A DNA stretch of 64,000 nt from positions 124,001-188,000 of the forward strand of contig NZ_JARHTQ010000008.1 of NCBI RefSeq assembly GCF_029223525.1, in the 5' to 3' direction. This document shows positions 11,088 through 20,024 of the stretch, piece after piece. Numbering within the stretch: the stretch's first letter is position 1; each line of letters opens with the position of its first letter. The position numbers and the translations under genes were made by a program. The notes under the pieces were generated by a model. It saw nothing but the letters and a program-made list of their open reading frames with translations, searched no databases and was not told the DNA's origin. Origin of the DNA: Streptantibioticus ferralitis (GTDB lineage Bacteria > Actinomycetota > Actinomycetes > Streptomycetales > Streptomycetaceae).

Positions 11088-11630
11088 GTGACGGAATCGA
11101 ACCGGACCGTGAGCTGGTCCCTACAGGACACACCGATCGGGCCGCTGCTCCTCGCCGCGACGGAGGACGGCCTGGTCAACGTCGTCTTCCGGGCCGACGG
11201 GCGGACCGCGCGCGGCGCCGTGGCCCGGCTCGCCGCCCGCTTCGGCACCGAGCCGGTCCAGTCCGACACCCATCACCTGGCCCAGGCGATACGCGAGCTC
11301 GACGAGTACTTCGCCGGTACGCTGCGCGACTTCTCCATTCCCCTCGACTGGTCGCTGTCCACCGGCTTCAACCGCCGGGTGCTGCATGAGCTGACCGAAG
11401 GCGTCCCGTACGGCACGGTCGTCGGGTACCAGACGCTCGCCAACCGGGTGGGCGAGCCGGGAGCCGCCCGCGCGGTCGGAGTGGCGATGGGCTCCAACCC
11501 GCTTCCGGTGGTCGTGCCGTGCCACCGCGTCGTGGAGAGCGACGGCGGTATCGGCGGCTTCGGCGGCGGTCTGGAGATCAAGCGCACGTTGCTGGCGCTG
11601 GAAGGCGTACTGCCAGAGCCGCTGTTCTGA
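11088..11630 (+). CDS. ogt: Methylated-DNA--protein-cysteine methyltransferase
   Basis: This suicide enzyme removes alkyl groups from O6-alkylguanine. The 180-residue protein has the acceptor-Cys motif VVPCHRVV near residue 145 and the DNA-binding helix-turn-helix region with [17 protein letters not shown] upstream of it, plus an N-terminal ribonuclease-like domain. The GTG start has no Shine-Dalgarno sequence and is six bases from a DNA-damage promoter -10. The gene is divergent from uvrB, and the two share a 128-bp control region, giving a paired DNA-repair unit. Confidence 0.95.
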   Translation: MTESNRTVSWSLQDTPIGPLLLAATEDGLVNVVFRADGRTARGAVARLAARFGTEPVQSDTHHLAQAIRELDEYFAGTLRDFSIPLDWSLSTGFNRRVLHELTEGVPYGTVVGYQTLANRVGEPGAARAVGVAMGSNPLPVVVPCHRVVESDGGIGGFGGGLEIKRTLLALEGVLPEPLF

Positions 11631-11707
11631 TCGATTGTCAGTGGCAGGCCCTAGCGTTCCCGACCAGTGGGGGTGGGCCGCTGTGGCTCCCCGGAGAGGG
11701 GCTGGTC

Positions 11708-13144
11708 GTGTCGCGTACGCAGACGTATCTGGAGCTGTCCGAAACCGGCGGCGGAGCACACAAGTTCTACGAGGTGACGGTGGACGGCGTCACCGTCTCA
11801 GTGCGCTACGGACGCATCGGTGCCGCCGGGCAGGCGCAGACGTCCACGTTCCCGACGGTCGAGAAGGCGCAGGCAGCGGCGGCCAGGAAGATAGCCGAGA
11901 AGGTCCGCAAGGGATACGCGCCAGCCGTCCAGGGCCAGCGGGCAGCCCGCCCGGTGACCCGCCGCCAGGTGACGTCCGCGCCGTCCACGGCGCGTGCCGT
12001 GGCTCCCGTGCTGTGGCGGTTCCGCACCGGCGCCTCGGCGTTCGGCATCCACATCGGGGAGGACCGGTGCTGGGTGGGCAACCAGTCAGGTGACGTCTAC
12101 ACGTTGGGTCACGACGGCGAGGTGCTGGCCCGCTACCAGCTCCCGGACGGCGTCAAGTGCCTGGTCGCGGACGACTTCTGGATCTACGCGGGCTGCGACG
12201 ACGGCGCCGTCTACGACCTGTCCGGCAAACTGCCCTTCGCCGCTTACGAGATCGCCTCGGATGTCGACATCTTCTGGCTGGACATCCACGAGGGCGTGCT
12301 CAACGTCGCTGACCGCAACGGCGGGTTGACGGTCATCGACCACGAGGACGAGTACCAGTGGTCGCGGAAGAGCTCCGGTGCCCACGCCTGGATGGTGCGG
12401 GCCGACGAGTCCGCGGTCTACCACGGGCACCAGCGCGGTGTGACCGCCTACGCGCCCGACGGCGGCGGGGAGCTGTGGCACACACCGACCACCGGCGCGG
12501 TGCTGTTCGGCTGGCAGGAGGACGAGTCGGTCTACGCGGGCACCGACCGCCATGTCGTACAGCGGCTGTCGAAGGCGACCGGCCAGGTACAGGCCAGGTA
12601 CTCGTGCGACGCCGCGGTGTACTCGTGCGCCACCGCTCCCGGCGGGCGCCATGTCTTCGCGGGGGACTCGGCATCCTCCGTGTACTGCTTCGACCCGGAC
12701 GGCAACCGGCTGTGGAAACTGGGCACCGGCGGCGGTTCGGCCCTGTCGATGCAGTACCTGGACGAGAAGCTCTACATGGTCACCACCGACGGCTCGCTCG
12801 TCTGCGTCGACGCCGGCGCCGGGGCGATCGCCGCCGCCCAGTCCGGCACGGTCCCGACCGCCGTGGACATCAAGTCGGCCGCCGCCCTGCCCACGTACAC
12901 CCCGAGCACCACCGTGTCGACGGTTTCGGCCGCCGCCGGGGTGGGCGGCGGCGTCCTGGTCGAGTGCGTCCAGGACGGCGGACGGCTACGGGTGCACGTG
13001 GTCTCCGACGGCTACGACCCGGCCTGGAACGTGCAGTTCCCACGGCACATACGGCAAGCCGGAGCCCGCTATGTCGTCGACGCGGTCCACCCGTCCTCGG
13101 GCGGCTTCTACCGGGTCCGGGGGGACATCAGGCGGTTGGTGTGA
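11708..13144 (+). CDS. WGR-domain protein with C-terminal beta-propeller
   Basis: A protein of 478 residues. The GTG at 11708 follows GAGAGG; upstream in-frame codons overlap ogt and are not needed. Residues 1-70 form a WGR domain (YEVTVDGVTVSVRYGRIG, then TFPTVEKAQAAAARKIAEK), a nucleic-acid-associated module also found in PARPs and in MolR-like proteins. Residues from about 95 to the end contain repeated PQQ/WD-like blades with recurring Trp and Gly-Asp turns, likely a six- to eight-bladed propeller. No signal peptide is present, so it is cytoplasmic. Function is unknown. It sits between a DNA-repair pair and a candidate structured RNA, convergent with the latter, so nucleic-acid binding is a reasonable guess only. 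Confidence 0.85.
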   Translation: MSRTQTYLELSETGGGAHKFYEVTVDGVTVSVRYGRIGAAGQAQTSTFPTVEKAQAAAARKIAEKVRKGYAPAVQGQRAARPVTRRQVTSAPSTARAVAPVLWRFRTGASAFGIHIGEDRCWVGNQSGDVYTLGHDGEVLARYQLPDGVKCLVADDFWIYAGCDDGAVYDLSGKLPFAAYEIASDVDIFWLDIHEGVLNVADRNGGLTVIDHEDEYQWSRKSSGAHAWMVRADESAVYHGHQRGVTAYAPDGGGELWHTPTTGAVLFGWQEDESVYAGTDRHVVQRLSKATGQVQARYSCDAAVYSCATAPGGRHVFAGDSASSVYCFDPDGNRLWKLGTGGGSALSMQYLDEKLYMVTTDGSLVCVDAGAGAIAAAQSGTVPTAVDIKSAAALPTYTPSTTVSTVSAAAGVGGGVLVECVQDGGRLRVHVVSDGYDPAWNVQFPRHIRQAGARYVVDAVHPSSGGFYRVRGDIRRLV

Positions 13145-13180
13145 CCGCTGTCCGACGAGCGGCGCAAACGGGAGCGGGCC

Positions 13181-13201
13181 CGGGGGCGTAGCCTGCCCCC
13201 G
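13181..13201. terminator. Bidirectional terminator-like hairpin
   Basis: CGGGGGC-GTAGCCT-GCCCCCG is a perfect 7-bp stem with a 7-base loop. It lies 37 bp past the stop of the WGR gene on the + strand and about 28 bp past the end of the candidate structured RNA on the minus strand. No U-tract follows, which is usual in actinomycetes. Confidence 0.6.
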
Positions 13202-13228
13202 AGCCCTGGAATGCCGCCGTCTTGGGCA

Positions 13229-13362
13229 CGCCGGACCGGTTGAGAGCTCGGATCAGTCTTATGTCGTCGTGTTCTGCCTTTGAACTACCACGCATCGATC
13301 AGCTGCGCGGGCCGGACTTGAACCGGCATCCGACGACCAAGCCCGGCTCGGTCGGTTCGGCG
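13229..13362 (-). ncRNA. Candidate Y RNA-like, circularly permuted tRNA mimic
   Basis: On the minus strand, four tRNA elements appear in the order T arm, acceptor, D arm, enclosed by an anticodon-like stem. Outer stem: 13337-13331 GTCGTCG pairs with 13269-13263 CGACGAC. T arm: GCCGG-TTCAAGT-CCGGC at 13327-13311, with the consensus TTCRANY loop. Acceptor: CCGCGCA (13310-13304) pairs with TGCGTGG (13294-13288), six Watson-Crick pairs and one G.U, closed by a nine-base loop. Then TA, and the D arm GTTC-AAAGGCA-GAAC with the GG pair, followed by A. A basal stem, CGCCGAACCG (13362-13353) with CGGTCCGGCG (13238-13229), has nine pairs and one A.C mismatch. I recall this permuted layout from the tRNA-like module of bacterial YrlA/Y RNAs that bind Ro60 (Rsr). 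No TROVE-domain gene is in the window. The exact ends are estimated. Confidence 0.6.
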
Positions 13363-13526
13363 ATCGGCGGCGAATGCTGAGTCTGGAGCGAGAGTCTGAG
13401 ATTGATCGCGATCCGGGTTCAGTGCCCGGACCGCGCCGTCACGACAAGCTTCAGATTCAGCTTGCGCTCCTCGCGCACCCCAACCGCACTCGGGCGGCCG
13501 GGGAGTTCACAACGGTATACGAGGCG

Positions 13527-14258
13527 CTACCCGAAGAGGTAGCCGAAGACCGCGTCGCCGACGTGCTGGTCGGTGACCTCGGTTCCGTTCGCCTCCTCGC
13601 GGGCGAACTTCACGGCCTGCTGCAGCTTCTCCACCCGGGCCAGCAGTTCGTTGACCCGCCGCGCGGGAAGTGCGCCGGAGAACTTCACGGTCGTCCAGTA
13701 GCCGACCGGCACGTCCTCGTAGTACACCTCGACCTGCGCGGGGTGCTTGTCGGTGGCCTCGGCCTTGACGTGGTTGCGCGGCACCTTCTTCGTACGCACC
13801 GTGCGGACCGGCTCGGTGCGCCACCAGTCGGTCGACGGGTCGAGGGACCAGGACTCGGCCCCGTCCAGCACCGGCAACTTGCGTACGAAGGCGCCCAGTT
13901 CGGCCAACTGCTTCTCCAGGAAGAGCAGATACGACACCGGGACCTCGCGCAGCAGAACACGGCCGTCGACCGTGATGTCGGCGCGCGCGGCGCAGTTCGC
14001 CCAGTCCTTGGTGGCGGTGACGTCAAACAGCCGGGTCAGCGTGGTAGCCGTGTCCCGGAGCACATCCTCGGCCTTGACCTGCACCCGGGTGGATTCCGGG
14101 GGCAGTTGCTCGCCTTCCTCGTCCTTCGGCTGGTAGGTGCGGGATATCCCGGCGAGCAGCGCGGGTTTGGACAGTCCGTGGTGAGCGGTGGTCAGGTCCT
14201 GGTGGGAGGTGGACTTGACGCCCTTCTCGACTGCGATGATCTGGTTGAGTTTCGCCAC
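13527..14258 (-). CDS. Conserved uncharacterised protein beside the tRNA-like RNA
   Basis: A protein of 243 residues. The GTG at 14258 gives VAKLNQIIAVEKGVKS; no strong ribosome binding site is seen, but upstream codons look non-coding. It is soluble and charged, without a signal peptide. Features: a His-rich segment STSHQDLTTAHHGL near residue 16, a predicted beta-rich middle with paired Trp (DWWRTEPVRTVRTKKVPRN near residue 140), and a C-terminal helix with regularly spaced Leu/Arg. The basic stretch could bind nucleic acid. I do not recognise a functional family with confidence; it resembles a conserved actinobacterial DUF. It starts about 900 bp upstream of the candidate Y-like RNA on the same strand, with its stop 165 bp before it, so a functional link is possible. 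Confidence 0.8.
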   Translation of the reverse strand: MAKLNQIIAVEKGVKSTSHQDLTTAHHGLSKPALLAGISRTYQPKDEEGEQLPPESTRVQVKAEDVLRDTATTLTRLFDVTATKDWANCAARADITVDGRVLLREVPVSYLLFLEKQLAELGAFVRKLPVLDGAESWSLDPSTDWWRTEPVRTVRTKKVPRNHVKAEATDKHPAQVEVYYEDVPVGYWTTVKFSGALPARRVNELLARVEKLQQAVKFAREEANGTEVTDQHVGDAVFGYLFG

Positions 14259-14373
14259 GGCATGGACGGTAGCAGCCGCGGCCGTTCCGCTTCGAATGGA
14301 TATCCGTCCGATGATCGCGCAGGCCGCGCGCCCACCCAGGCTGCGGGGTCCCCGCCGCAGGTCCGGCGGCCGC

Positions 14374-14766
14374 TCAGCTCTCCTCGTCGAACCCGGCCGC
14401 GCCCTCGCCGTCGAACCCGGCCGCCTCGACGTACTCCGGCTTGGGGTCGAGCGCCGCGGCGAGGCGGAAGTGGCGTTTGGCCTCGTCGGCGCGGTTCGCC
14501 CGCTGCAGGGTGCGGGCCAGGGCGAAGTGTGCGAAGGCGTTGGCCGGTTCACGTTCCAGGACTATCTGGAACTCCAGCTCAGCGGCGCGCAGTTGGGCGG
14601 CCATGAAGAAGGCACGGGCGCGCATCAGGCGGGCCGAGGTGCTCTCCGGATGAACGGCGATCAGCGCGTCGAGCAGCTTCACCGCACCGCGGGGGTCGTT
14701 GGCAGCGAGTAGTTGTTCCGCGGCGCGGTAGTCGATGACGTTGGTCTCCGGGGTGCGCTCGGGCAC
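14374..14766 (-). CDS. Tetratricopeptide-repeat protein
   Basis: A protein of 130 residues. The GTG at 14766 has a strong GGAAGGAGG site six bases upstream. Residues 10-115 hold about three TPR-like helix pairs (AAEQLLAANDPRGAVKLLDALI, ARLMRARAFFMAAQLRAAEL, AHFALARTLQRANRADEAKR), with the conserved Ala/Leu/Gly pattern. The C-terminus is acidic. TPR arrays of this size mediate protein-protein contacts; the partner is unknown. No signal peptide or membrane helix is present. Confidence 0.88.
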   Translation of the reverse strand: MPERTPETNVIDYRAAEQLLAANDPRGAVKLLDALIAVHPESTSARLMRARAFFMAAQLRAAELEFQIVLEREPANAFAHFALARTLQRANRADEAKRHFRLAAALDPKPEYVEAAGFDGEGAAGFDEES

Positions 14767-14885
14767 GTCCGCCTCCTTCCAAGGGCGCGGTCTGTCTACG
14801 GCCGTCCACCGTCCCAGGAGTACCCAACATCGACCCGCGCAACCGCATTCCCGGCCCGGCATCGCCCCCGGCCTGGCCCCTCGAT

Positions 14886-14910
14886 GGCATTGCCTATCTG
14901 GAGCAATGCC
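14886..14910. promoter_or_regulatory. Inverted repeat in a 379-bp intergenic region
   Basis: GGCATTGC - nine bases - GCAATGCC: perfect 8-bp arms. It lies in the divergent gap 14767-15145, 120 bp upstream of the TPR start and 236 bp upstream of the dimethylformamidase-like start. It could be an operator or a small hairpin. I see no gene in the rest of the gap. Confidence 0.35.
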
Positions 14911-15145
14911 CATACCGCTCGCCCGGGACGGCCGCCGGAGCCGGAACGGGCCCGGTCGTGGCCGCACCGCGCCCGCCGCACGTCCGCTCAGCCGCTGCGA
15001 GCTGCGAGGAGCGCGCGCTCACTGCACGGTGGATCCCATGGGACGGAACCGAATTCATCACCGAGTGCACACGCCAGGGTGCACAGAGTGACCGATGGCC
15101 GGTGATGCGGTCGGTATCCGCCGGGCAACCGTTGAGGAGCGCCTC

Positions 15146-16702
15146 ATGGACAACGCGGACTGGGACCGTCGGCACTTCCTCGGCACCACCGCGGGCGTGG
15201 GCGCGGGCGCGCTCGCGGCCGGATTCGCCTCGGGCAGCGGACGCACCGGTGCGCCGCGGCCGACCGCCCCGGCCCCGGTGGCCGCCGAGAACAACCTGCC
15301 CGGCGACCGCGACTGGGGGCTGAGGCACCGCGGCGCCGACCGGGCGGTGGAGGGCTACCCGGACCAGGTCAGCGTGCTCCCCGGCGAGACGTTCCATCTC
15401 CATGTCTCCACGATCGCCAAGGGCTTTCGCGCCGAGGCCTTCCGCCTGGGCTGGTACGGCGGCGCCCAGGCGCGCCAGGTGTGGTCCTCGGAGCGAACAT
15501 CCGGCGGCGCCCAGCCGATTCCGGCGGCGCAGAGCGGTACCCGTACCGTCTTGGCGGGATGGCAGCCGTCCATGGCGATCAGTACCCGGGGATGGCCGGA
15601 GGGCGCCTATCTGATCCGGCTCACCGCCGACTCCGGAGAGCAGCGGTATGTGCCGATCACCGTCCGGTCCGCGTCCACCGCGGGCAAGCTGGTGCTGGTC
15701 AACGCGGTGGGCACCTGGCAGGCGTACAACACCTGGGGCGGCCGCAGCCTCTACCGGGGCCCCGGCGGCAAGTCCGACTACGACAACCGCTCGCTGGCGG
15801 TCAGTTGCGACCGTCCGTACGACAACAACGGCGCGCCGCTGTTCACCACCTACGAGCAGCCCGTCATAGCCCTCGCGGAGAAGCTGGGGCTGCCGCTCGG
15901 CTATGTGACGACCATGGACATCGACCGCGACCCCCAGCTGCTGCGCGGCGCCCATGCGATCGTCTCGCTCGGACATGACGAGTACTGGACCCCGGCGATG
16001 CGCGATCGGGTCACCGCCGCCCGGGACGCGGGATGCAACCTCGCCTTCCTGGGCGCGAACGCCTGCTTCCGCCGGATCCGCCTTGAGCCCACGCCGGGCG
16101 GCGATCGCCACCTGGTGGTCTGCTACAAGACCGACTGGCCGCACGACCCGATGAACGGGAGGGACGACGCGGCCGTCACCACCGACTGGCGCGAGGTGCC
16201 GCACGCCCGCCCGGAGAACTCGATGACCGGCACGTTGTACGAGTCGAATCCGACGTCCGCCCCGTATGTGGTGGCCGACCCGGGGCACTGGCTGTTCGAG
16301 GGGACCGGCGCCACCCGGGGGACGGCATTCCGCAACCTGGTCGGCACCGAATACGACCGGGTCAACGCCGGGCAGAACACTCCGCGTCCCATCGAGATCG
16401 TCGCCCACTCCAAGGTGGTGTGCCGGGGAGTGCGCTCCTTCGGGGACTCCGCTTACTACACCGCCGCCAGCGGTGCGGGGGTGTTCAACACCGGCACCAT
16501 GCGATGGGTGGAGTCGCTCACCGACGATCCGGGGCACGGGATACCGCCGCACACCGCCGAGTTCACCTCACGGGTCACCGAGAACCTCTTCCGCGTCTTC
16601 GCGGCGGGCCCCGCCGGACGCACCCATCCGGCGAAGGACAACCTGGAGAACTTCCACCCGTACGACGGCGACCCGATCTGGGCCAAGCAGGACCTGTGGT
16701 GA
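15146..16702 (+). CDS. Tat-exported N,N-dimethylformamidase beta-subunit-like protein
   Basis: A protein of 518 residues. The ATG at 15146 follows GAGGAG. The N-terminus has DRRHFLGTTAGVGAGALAAG, a clear Tat signal with cleavage expected near residue 35-40. The body matches the domain of the N,N-dimethylformamidase large subunit: GFRAEAFRLGWYGG near residue 100, a cluster YNTWGGRSLY near residue 195, and SLGHDEYWTPAMRDRV near residue 275, followed by a Cys/Asn-rich region. In true DMFase this chain hydrolyses amides using an iron site with a Tyr-Tyr-Glu set; the GHDEYW motif could provide such ligands (inference). In Streptomyces the exported paralogues have no proven substrate. It is monocistronic, followed by a GH29 gene with its own promoter. 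Confidence 0.82.
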   Translation: MDNADWDRRHFLGTTAGVGAGALAAGFASGSGRTGAPRPTAPAPVAAENNLPGDRDWGLRHRGADRAVEGYPDQVSVLPGETFHLHVSTIAKGFRAEAFRLGWYGGAQARQVWSSERTSGGAQPIPAAQSGTRTVLAGWQPSMAISTRGWPEGAYLIRLTADSGEQRYVPITVRSASTAGKLVLVNAVGTWQAYNTWGGRSLYRGPGGKSDYDNRSLAVSCDRPYDNNGAPLFTTYEQPVIALAEKLGLPLGYVTTMDIDRDPQLLRGAHAIVSLGHDEYWTPAMRDRVTAARDAGCNLAFLGANACFRRIRLEPTPGGDRHLVVCYKTDWPHDPMNGRDDAAVTTDWREVPHARPENSMTGTLYESNPTSAPYVVADPGHWLFEGTGATRGTAFRNLVGTEYDRVNAGQNTPRPIEIVAHSKVVCRGVRSFGDSAYYTAASGAGVFNTGTMRWVESLTDDPGHGIPPHTAEFTSRVTENLFRVFAAGPAGRTHPAKDNLENFHPYDGDPIWAKQDLW

Positions 16703-16778
16703 CACCTCCGATGTGAGGCCCTCACCAGCTTCATCAAACATCAGATCTCTGCGCCAACAATCGGTGCTGTTCGGTCTA

Positions 16779-16807
16779 TTGACACCCCTTAGTGCCCTCC
16801 CAAAGAT
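16779..16807 (+). promoter_or_regulatory. SigA/HrdB-type promoter of the GH29 gene
   Basis: TTGACA at 16779-16784, a 17-bp spacer, then AAAGAT at 16802-16807, followed about 65 bp later by the GH29 start codon. The -35 is perfect and the -10 is fair. Confidence 0.6.
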
Positions 16808-16814
16808 GAGTCAT

Positions 16815-16830
16815 CGGATGAATCCATCCG
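16815..16830. promoter_or_regulatory. Operator-like inverted repeat CGGATG-AATC-CATCCG
   Basis: Perfect 6-bp arms with a 4-base centre lying at the predicted transcription start, eight bases past the -10. A repressor bound here would block initiation, as expected for substrate-inducible glycosidase genes; the regulator is not in the window. Confidence 0.45.
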
Positions 16831-16871
16831 GTTGAGCCACTCCATGCGACAACGCACCCATCGGAGGGCAC

Positions 16872-19256
16872 ATGAACGACTCCCCCGGACGCAATGACTC
16901 CGGCGGCCTTCCCCGGCGCCGACTGCTCGGCACGGCGTTGGGCGCGGCAGCCGCCGCCCCGTTCGCCACCTCCCTCGGCACCGCCGGAACCGCGTACGCC
17001 GCGGCCGCGCGGCCGACCGGTGCCGGTGACCTCTGGGTCACCGTTCCCGAAGCGATTCCGGTGCCCCTCGGCAGCTACTTCGACAACGACGGCATCGACA
17101 CCGCGGCCGCTCGCGGCGGTGACTTCGACGGTTCCGGTTACACCTTTCCCGGCGAGCAGTTGCCACCCGCCGGGCGCACGGTGGTGGGCGGCGTACCGTT
17201 CCTGTTCCCCTCGTCGGCCGCGGGCGCCAAGAACAACCTGGTGGCGACGGGCCAGCGGATCACCCTGCCAGCGCCGGGCCCCTGTCTCTCGGCCCAGTTC
17301 CTGGTGGCGTGCAGCTACGGTGACGCGTCCGGCACCGCCACCGTGACGTACCAGGACGGCAGCACATCACAGGCCCAACTCGGCGGCACCGACTGGTACT
17401 CGGGCGGCAGCGGTGTGCTGACCACGGCGTTCCGCTACGCCCCGGGCGGCACCGACCAGCATCCGGTCTCCATCGGCACCGCGGAGCTCTGGCTGGACCC
17501 GGCCCGCCACGCGGTCGCGATCACCCTGCCCGTCATCGGTCCCGCCAAGGCCAACTCCCCGGCGCTGCACGTCTTCGCGCTGTCCCTGCAACCGGCCGCC
17601 CAAGGCCGGGCGTTGCAGCTGCGAACCGCCGCCTCCACCAACTCGCTGCTGGATCCCCGTACGCAGAGCGTCGAGGCGACCGTGGTCAACGCGGGCACGG
17701 TGTGGATCGGCGCCGCCGACGCGGTGACCGTGGGCGTCGAGGTGAACGGCGCCCGGACCGCGGCTCCGGCCCGGGTCACCACACTGGCCCCCGGCGAGCA
17801 GGCCCGGGTCCGGGTCGGCATCCGCAACTCCGCCGGCACGAAGCCGGGTACGGGCGGCACCGGCACGGTCACCGTCAACGGCAGGGGCGGGCAGGCCGCC
17901 GCCCGGCGCACGGATCTGACCCTCGGCACACCGGACTACCAGCCGACGGACCCATCCCTCGGCAGCCATCAGGCCCCTTACTGGTTCGACGACGCGAAGT
18001 TCGGGATCTTCATCCACTGGGGTGTCTACTCGGTGCCCGCCTGGGCGCCGGTGGGCGGCACCTACGCCGAGTGGTACTGGAACTCGCTGCAAAGTCCGTC
18101 GAATCCGGTGTACTCCTACCACGCGCAGAAGTACGGCGAGGGGTTCGCGTACGACGACTTCATTCCGATGTTCACCGCGCGGCGCTTCGACCCGCGCAGC
18201 TGGGTGGAGCTGTTCCGGGACGCGGGCGCCGAGTACTACGTACTGACCTCCAAGCACCACGAGGGCTTCGCGCTGTGGGACACCAAGGTCTCGGACCGCA
18301 ACGCGGTACGCATGGGTCCGCACCGGGACCTGGTCAAGGAGTTGTTCACGGCCTCGCGTACGTACACTCCGCAGCTGCACAACGGGCTGTACTTCTCGAT
18401 GCCGGAGTGGTTCAACCCGGACAACCCGTGGATGGGCCACGCACCGCGCAATCCGTACACCCTGGCACCGGTTCCCTACACCGGATACACCGCGGGCAAG
18501 GACTACGTGAAGGACTACCAGGCCCCGCAGATGCGGGAGTTGGTGCACGGCTACGACCCGGACATCATCTGGTGCGACATCGGTGGTGTGAACGACAGCC
18601 ACGACGTGCTGGCGGAGTACTTCAACCACGCCAAGAACCGGCCGCACCCGAAGGACGTGACCGTCAACAACCGCTCCGGCATCGCCCCGCACGACTTCAG
18701 CACGCCCGAGTACACGACGTACAACAACACCGTGATCGCCAAATGGGAGGCGAGCCGGGGCCTGGATCCGCACTCCTACGGCTACAACCAGGCCACTCCC
18801 GACGACAAGTACATGACGGCCGAGGAGATCGTGCACACCCTCGTCGACATCGTCAGCAAGAACGGAAACTTCCTGCTGGACATCGGGCCGCGCTCGGACG
18901 GCACCATTCCGGAGATCATGCAGACCCGGCTCCGCCAGACCGGTCGCTGGCTGGCGGTCAACGGCGAGTCGGTGTACGGCACGACGTACTGGTCACGGAT
19001 GGCGCAACTCGGGGACCTGCGGTTCTCCGTCAAGCAGAACCAGGCGTTCTACATCTCCTCGCTCACGGATCCGGGCAGCAAGCTGGTGGTCCAGGCGCCG
19101 GTGCCCATCCGCAAGGGCGACAAGGTGACCATGCTCGGCCACCACGCCGCCCTGGACTGGGAGTTCACCGGTGGCACGCTCACCGTCCAGGTCCCGGCGG
19201 CCGCGCGGGCGGCCGGGGAGTACGCCTGGGTGTTCAAGGTCAGTTGGGGCGGCTGA
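16872..19256 (+). CDS. Secreted alpha-L-fucosidase, GH29 family
   Basis: A protein of 794 residues; the ATG follows CGGAGGG. The N-terminus contains [20 protein letters not shown], a Tat signal, with cleavage near AYAAA at residue 37-40. Residues 45-350 form an all-beta N-terminal region (galactose-binding-like plus an Ig-like linker), and residues 360-720 the GH29 barrel: [15 protein letters not shown] near residue 378, [16 protein letters not shown] near residue 455, and [10 protein letters not shown] near residue 564, where Asp569 is the likely nucleophile. The C-terminal domain is a small beta-sandwich. It should release terminal fucose from external glycans. Its 3' end overlaps convergent coaE by 17 bp. 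Confidence 0.92.
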   Translation: MNDSPGRNDSGGLPRRRLLGTALGAAAAAPFATSLGTAGTAYAAAARPTGAGDLWVTVPEAIPVPLGSYFDNDGIDTAAARGGDFDGSGYTFPGEQLPPAGRTVVGGVPFLFPSSAAGAKNNLVATGQRITLPAPGPCLSAQFLVACSYGDASGTATVTYQDGSTSQAQLGGTDWYSGGSGVLTTAFRYAPGGTDQHPVSIGTAELWLDPARHAVAITLPVIGPAKANSPALHVFALSLQPAAQGRALQLRTAASTNSLLDPRTQSVEATVVNAGTVWIGAADAVTVGVEVNGARTAAPARVTTLAPGEQARVRVGIRNSAGTKPGTGGTGTVTVNGRGGQAAARRTDLTLGTPDYQPTDPSLGSHQAPYWFDDAKFGIFIHWGVYSVPAWAPVGGTYAEWYWNSLQSPSNPVYSYHAQKYGEGFAYDDFIPMFTARRFDPRSWVELFRDAGAEYYVLTSKHHEGFALWDTKVSDRNAVRMGPHRDLVKELFTASRTYTPQLHNGLYFSMPEWFNPDNPWMGHAPRNPYTLAPVPYTGYTAGKDYVKDYQAPQMRELVHGYDPDIIWCDIGGVNDSHDVLAEYFNHAKNRPHPKDVTVNNRSGIAPHDFSTPEYTTYNNTVIAKWEASRGLDPHSYGYNQATPDDKYMTAEEIVHTLVDIVSKNGNFLLDIGPRSDGTIPEIMQTRLRQTGRWLAVNGESVYGTTYWSRMAQLGDLRFSVKQNQAFYISSLTDPGSKLVVQAPVPIRKGDKVTMLGHHAALDWEFTGGTLTVQVPAAARAAGEYAWVFKVSWGG

Positions 19257-19854
19257 TCCGGGAGGCCCGCTCCCGCAGCGCCTCCCAGACCTTCCGCACC
19301 TGCGGCTCCAGGGCTTCCAGCGGACCGTCGTTGTCGATCACCAGATCGGCGACGGCGAGCCTCTGCTCCCGGGTGGCCTGCGCGGCCATCCGGGAGCGCG
19401 CCTCGTCCTCGGCCATCCCGCGCAGCCGGACCAGCCGGTCGAGCTGGGTGCCCGGGGCGGCGTCCACCACGACCACCACGTCGTACAGCGGTGCCAGGCC
19501 GTTCTCGGTGAGCAGCGGTACGTCGTGGACGGTGATGGCATCGTCGGCCGCGGCGGCCTCCAGCTCCGCGGAGCGGCGGCCGACCAGTGGATGCACGATC
19601 GCGTTGAGCGCCCCCAGCCGGTCCGGGTCGGCGAAGACGATGCCGCCGAGCTTCGGCCGGTCCAGACTGCCGTCGGCGTTCAGCACCTCTTCCCCGAACT
19701 CGGCCACCACAGCGGCCAGCCCGGGCGTCCCCGGCTCCACCACCTCGTGGGCGATCCGGTCGGCGTCGATCACGACCGCGCCATAGGAGGCGAACAGCCG
19801 TGACACCTCACTCTTGCCGGCGCCGATACCGCCGGTCAGTCCCACCTTCAGCAC
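19240..19854 (-). CDS. coaE: Dephospho-CoA kinase
   Basis: It phosphorylates the 3'-OH of the ribose of dephospho-CoA, the last step of CoA synthesis. The 204-residue protein has the P-loop [12 protein letters not shown] near residue 8, [13 protein letters not shown] near residue 31, the lid/CoA-binding region near residue 80-95 ([12 protein letters not shown]), and [10 protein letters not shown] near residue 110. Length is typical for the family core; some mycobacterial homologues have a C-terminal extension that is absent here. The ATG at 19854 is the natural start. It overlaps the end of the GH29 gene by 17 bp in convergent orientation. Confidence 0.96.
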   Translation of the reverse strand: MLKVGLTGGIGAGKSEVSRLFASYGAVVIDADRIAHEVVEPGTPGLAAVVAEFGEEVLNADGSLDRPKLGGIVFADPDRLGALNAIVHPLVGRRSAELEAAAADDAITVHDVPLLTENGLAPLYDVVVVVDAAPGTQLDRLVRLRGMAEDEARSRMAAQATREQRLAVADLVIDNDGPLEALEPQVRKVWEALRERASRISRPN

Positions 19855-20024
19855 GGGCTCAGCCTAGGACCCTTCCGGCGGATCTGTGCTTCGGGGTACG
19901 GCCGGTTCGGGATGCGCCGGGTTCGGCGCCACCGGGCGACCTCGGCGGCGAGCCACCGCGCCGGGGCGGAGCCGCGGCGCCAGGCCCGCCGCAACCCCGG
20001 CCACGATCGGCCGGACGGGCAGGC

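Noticed and set aside
13210-13440. Ordinary or degenerate tRNA, or an integration-site tRNA fragment
   Set aside because: T-arm and D-arm matches first suggested a broken tRNA, but the order is permuted and all stems pair across the halves, which fits a structured RNA better than decay.
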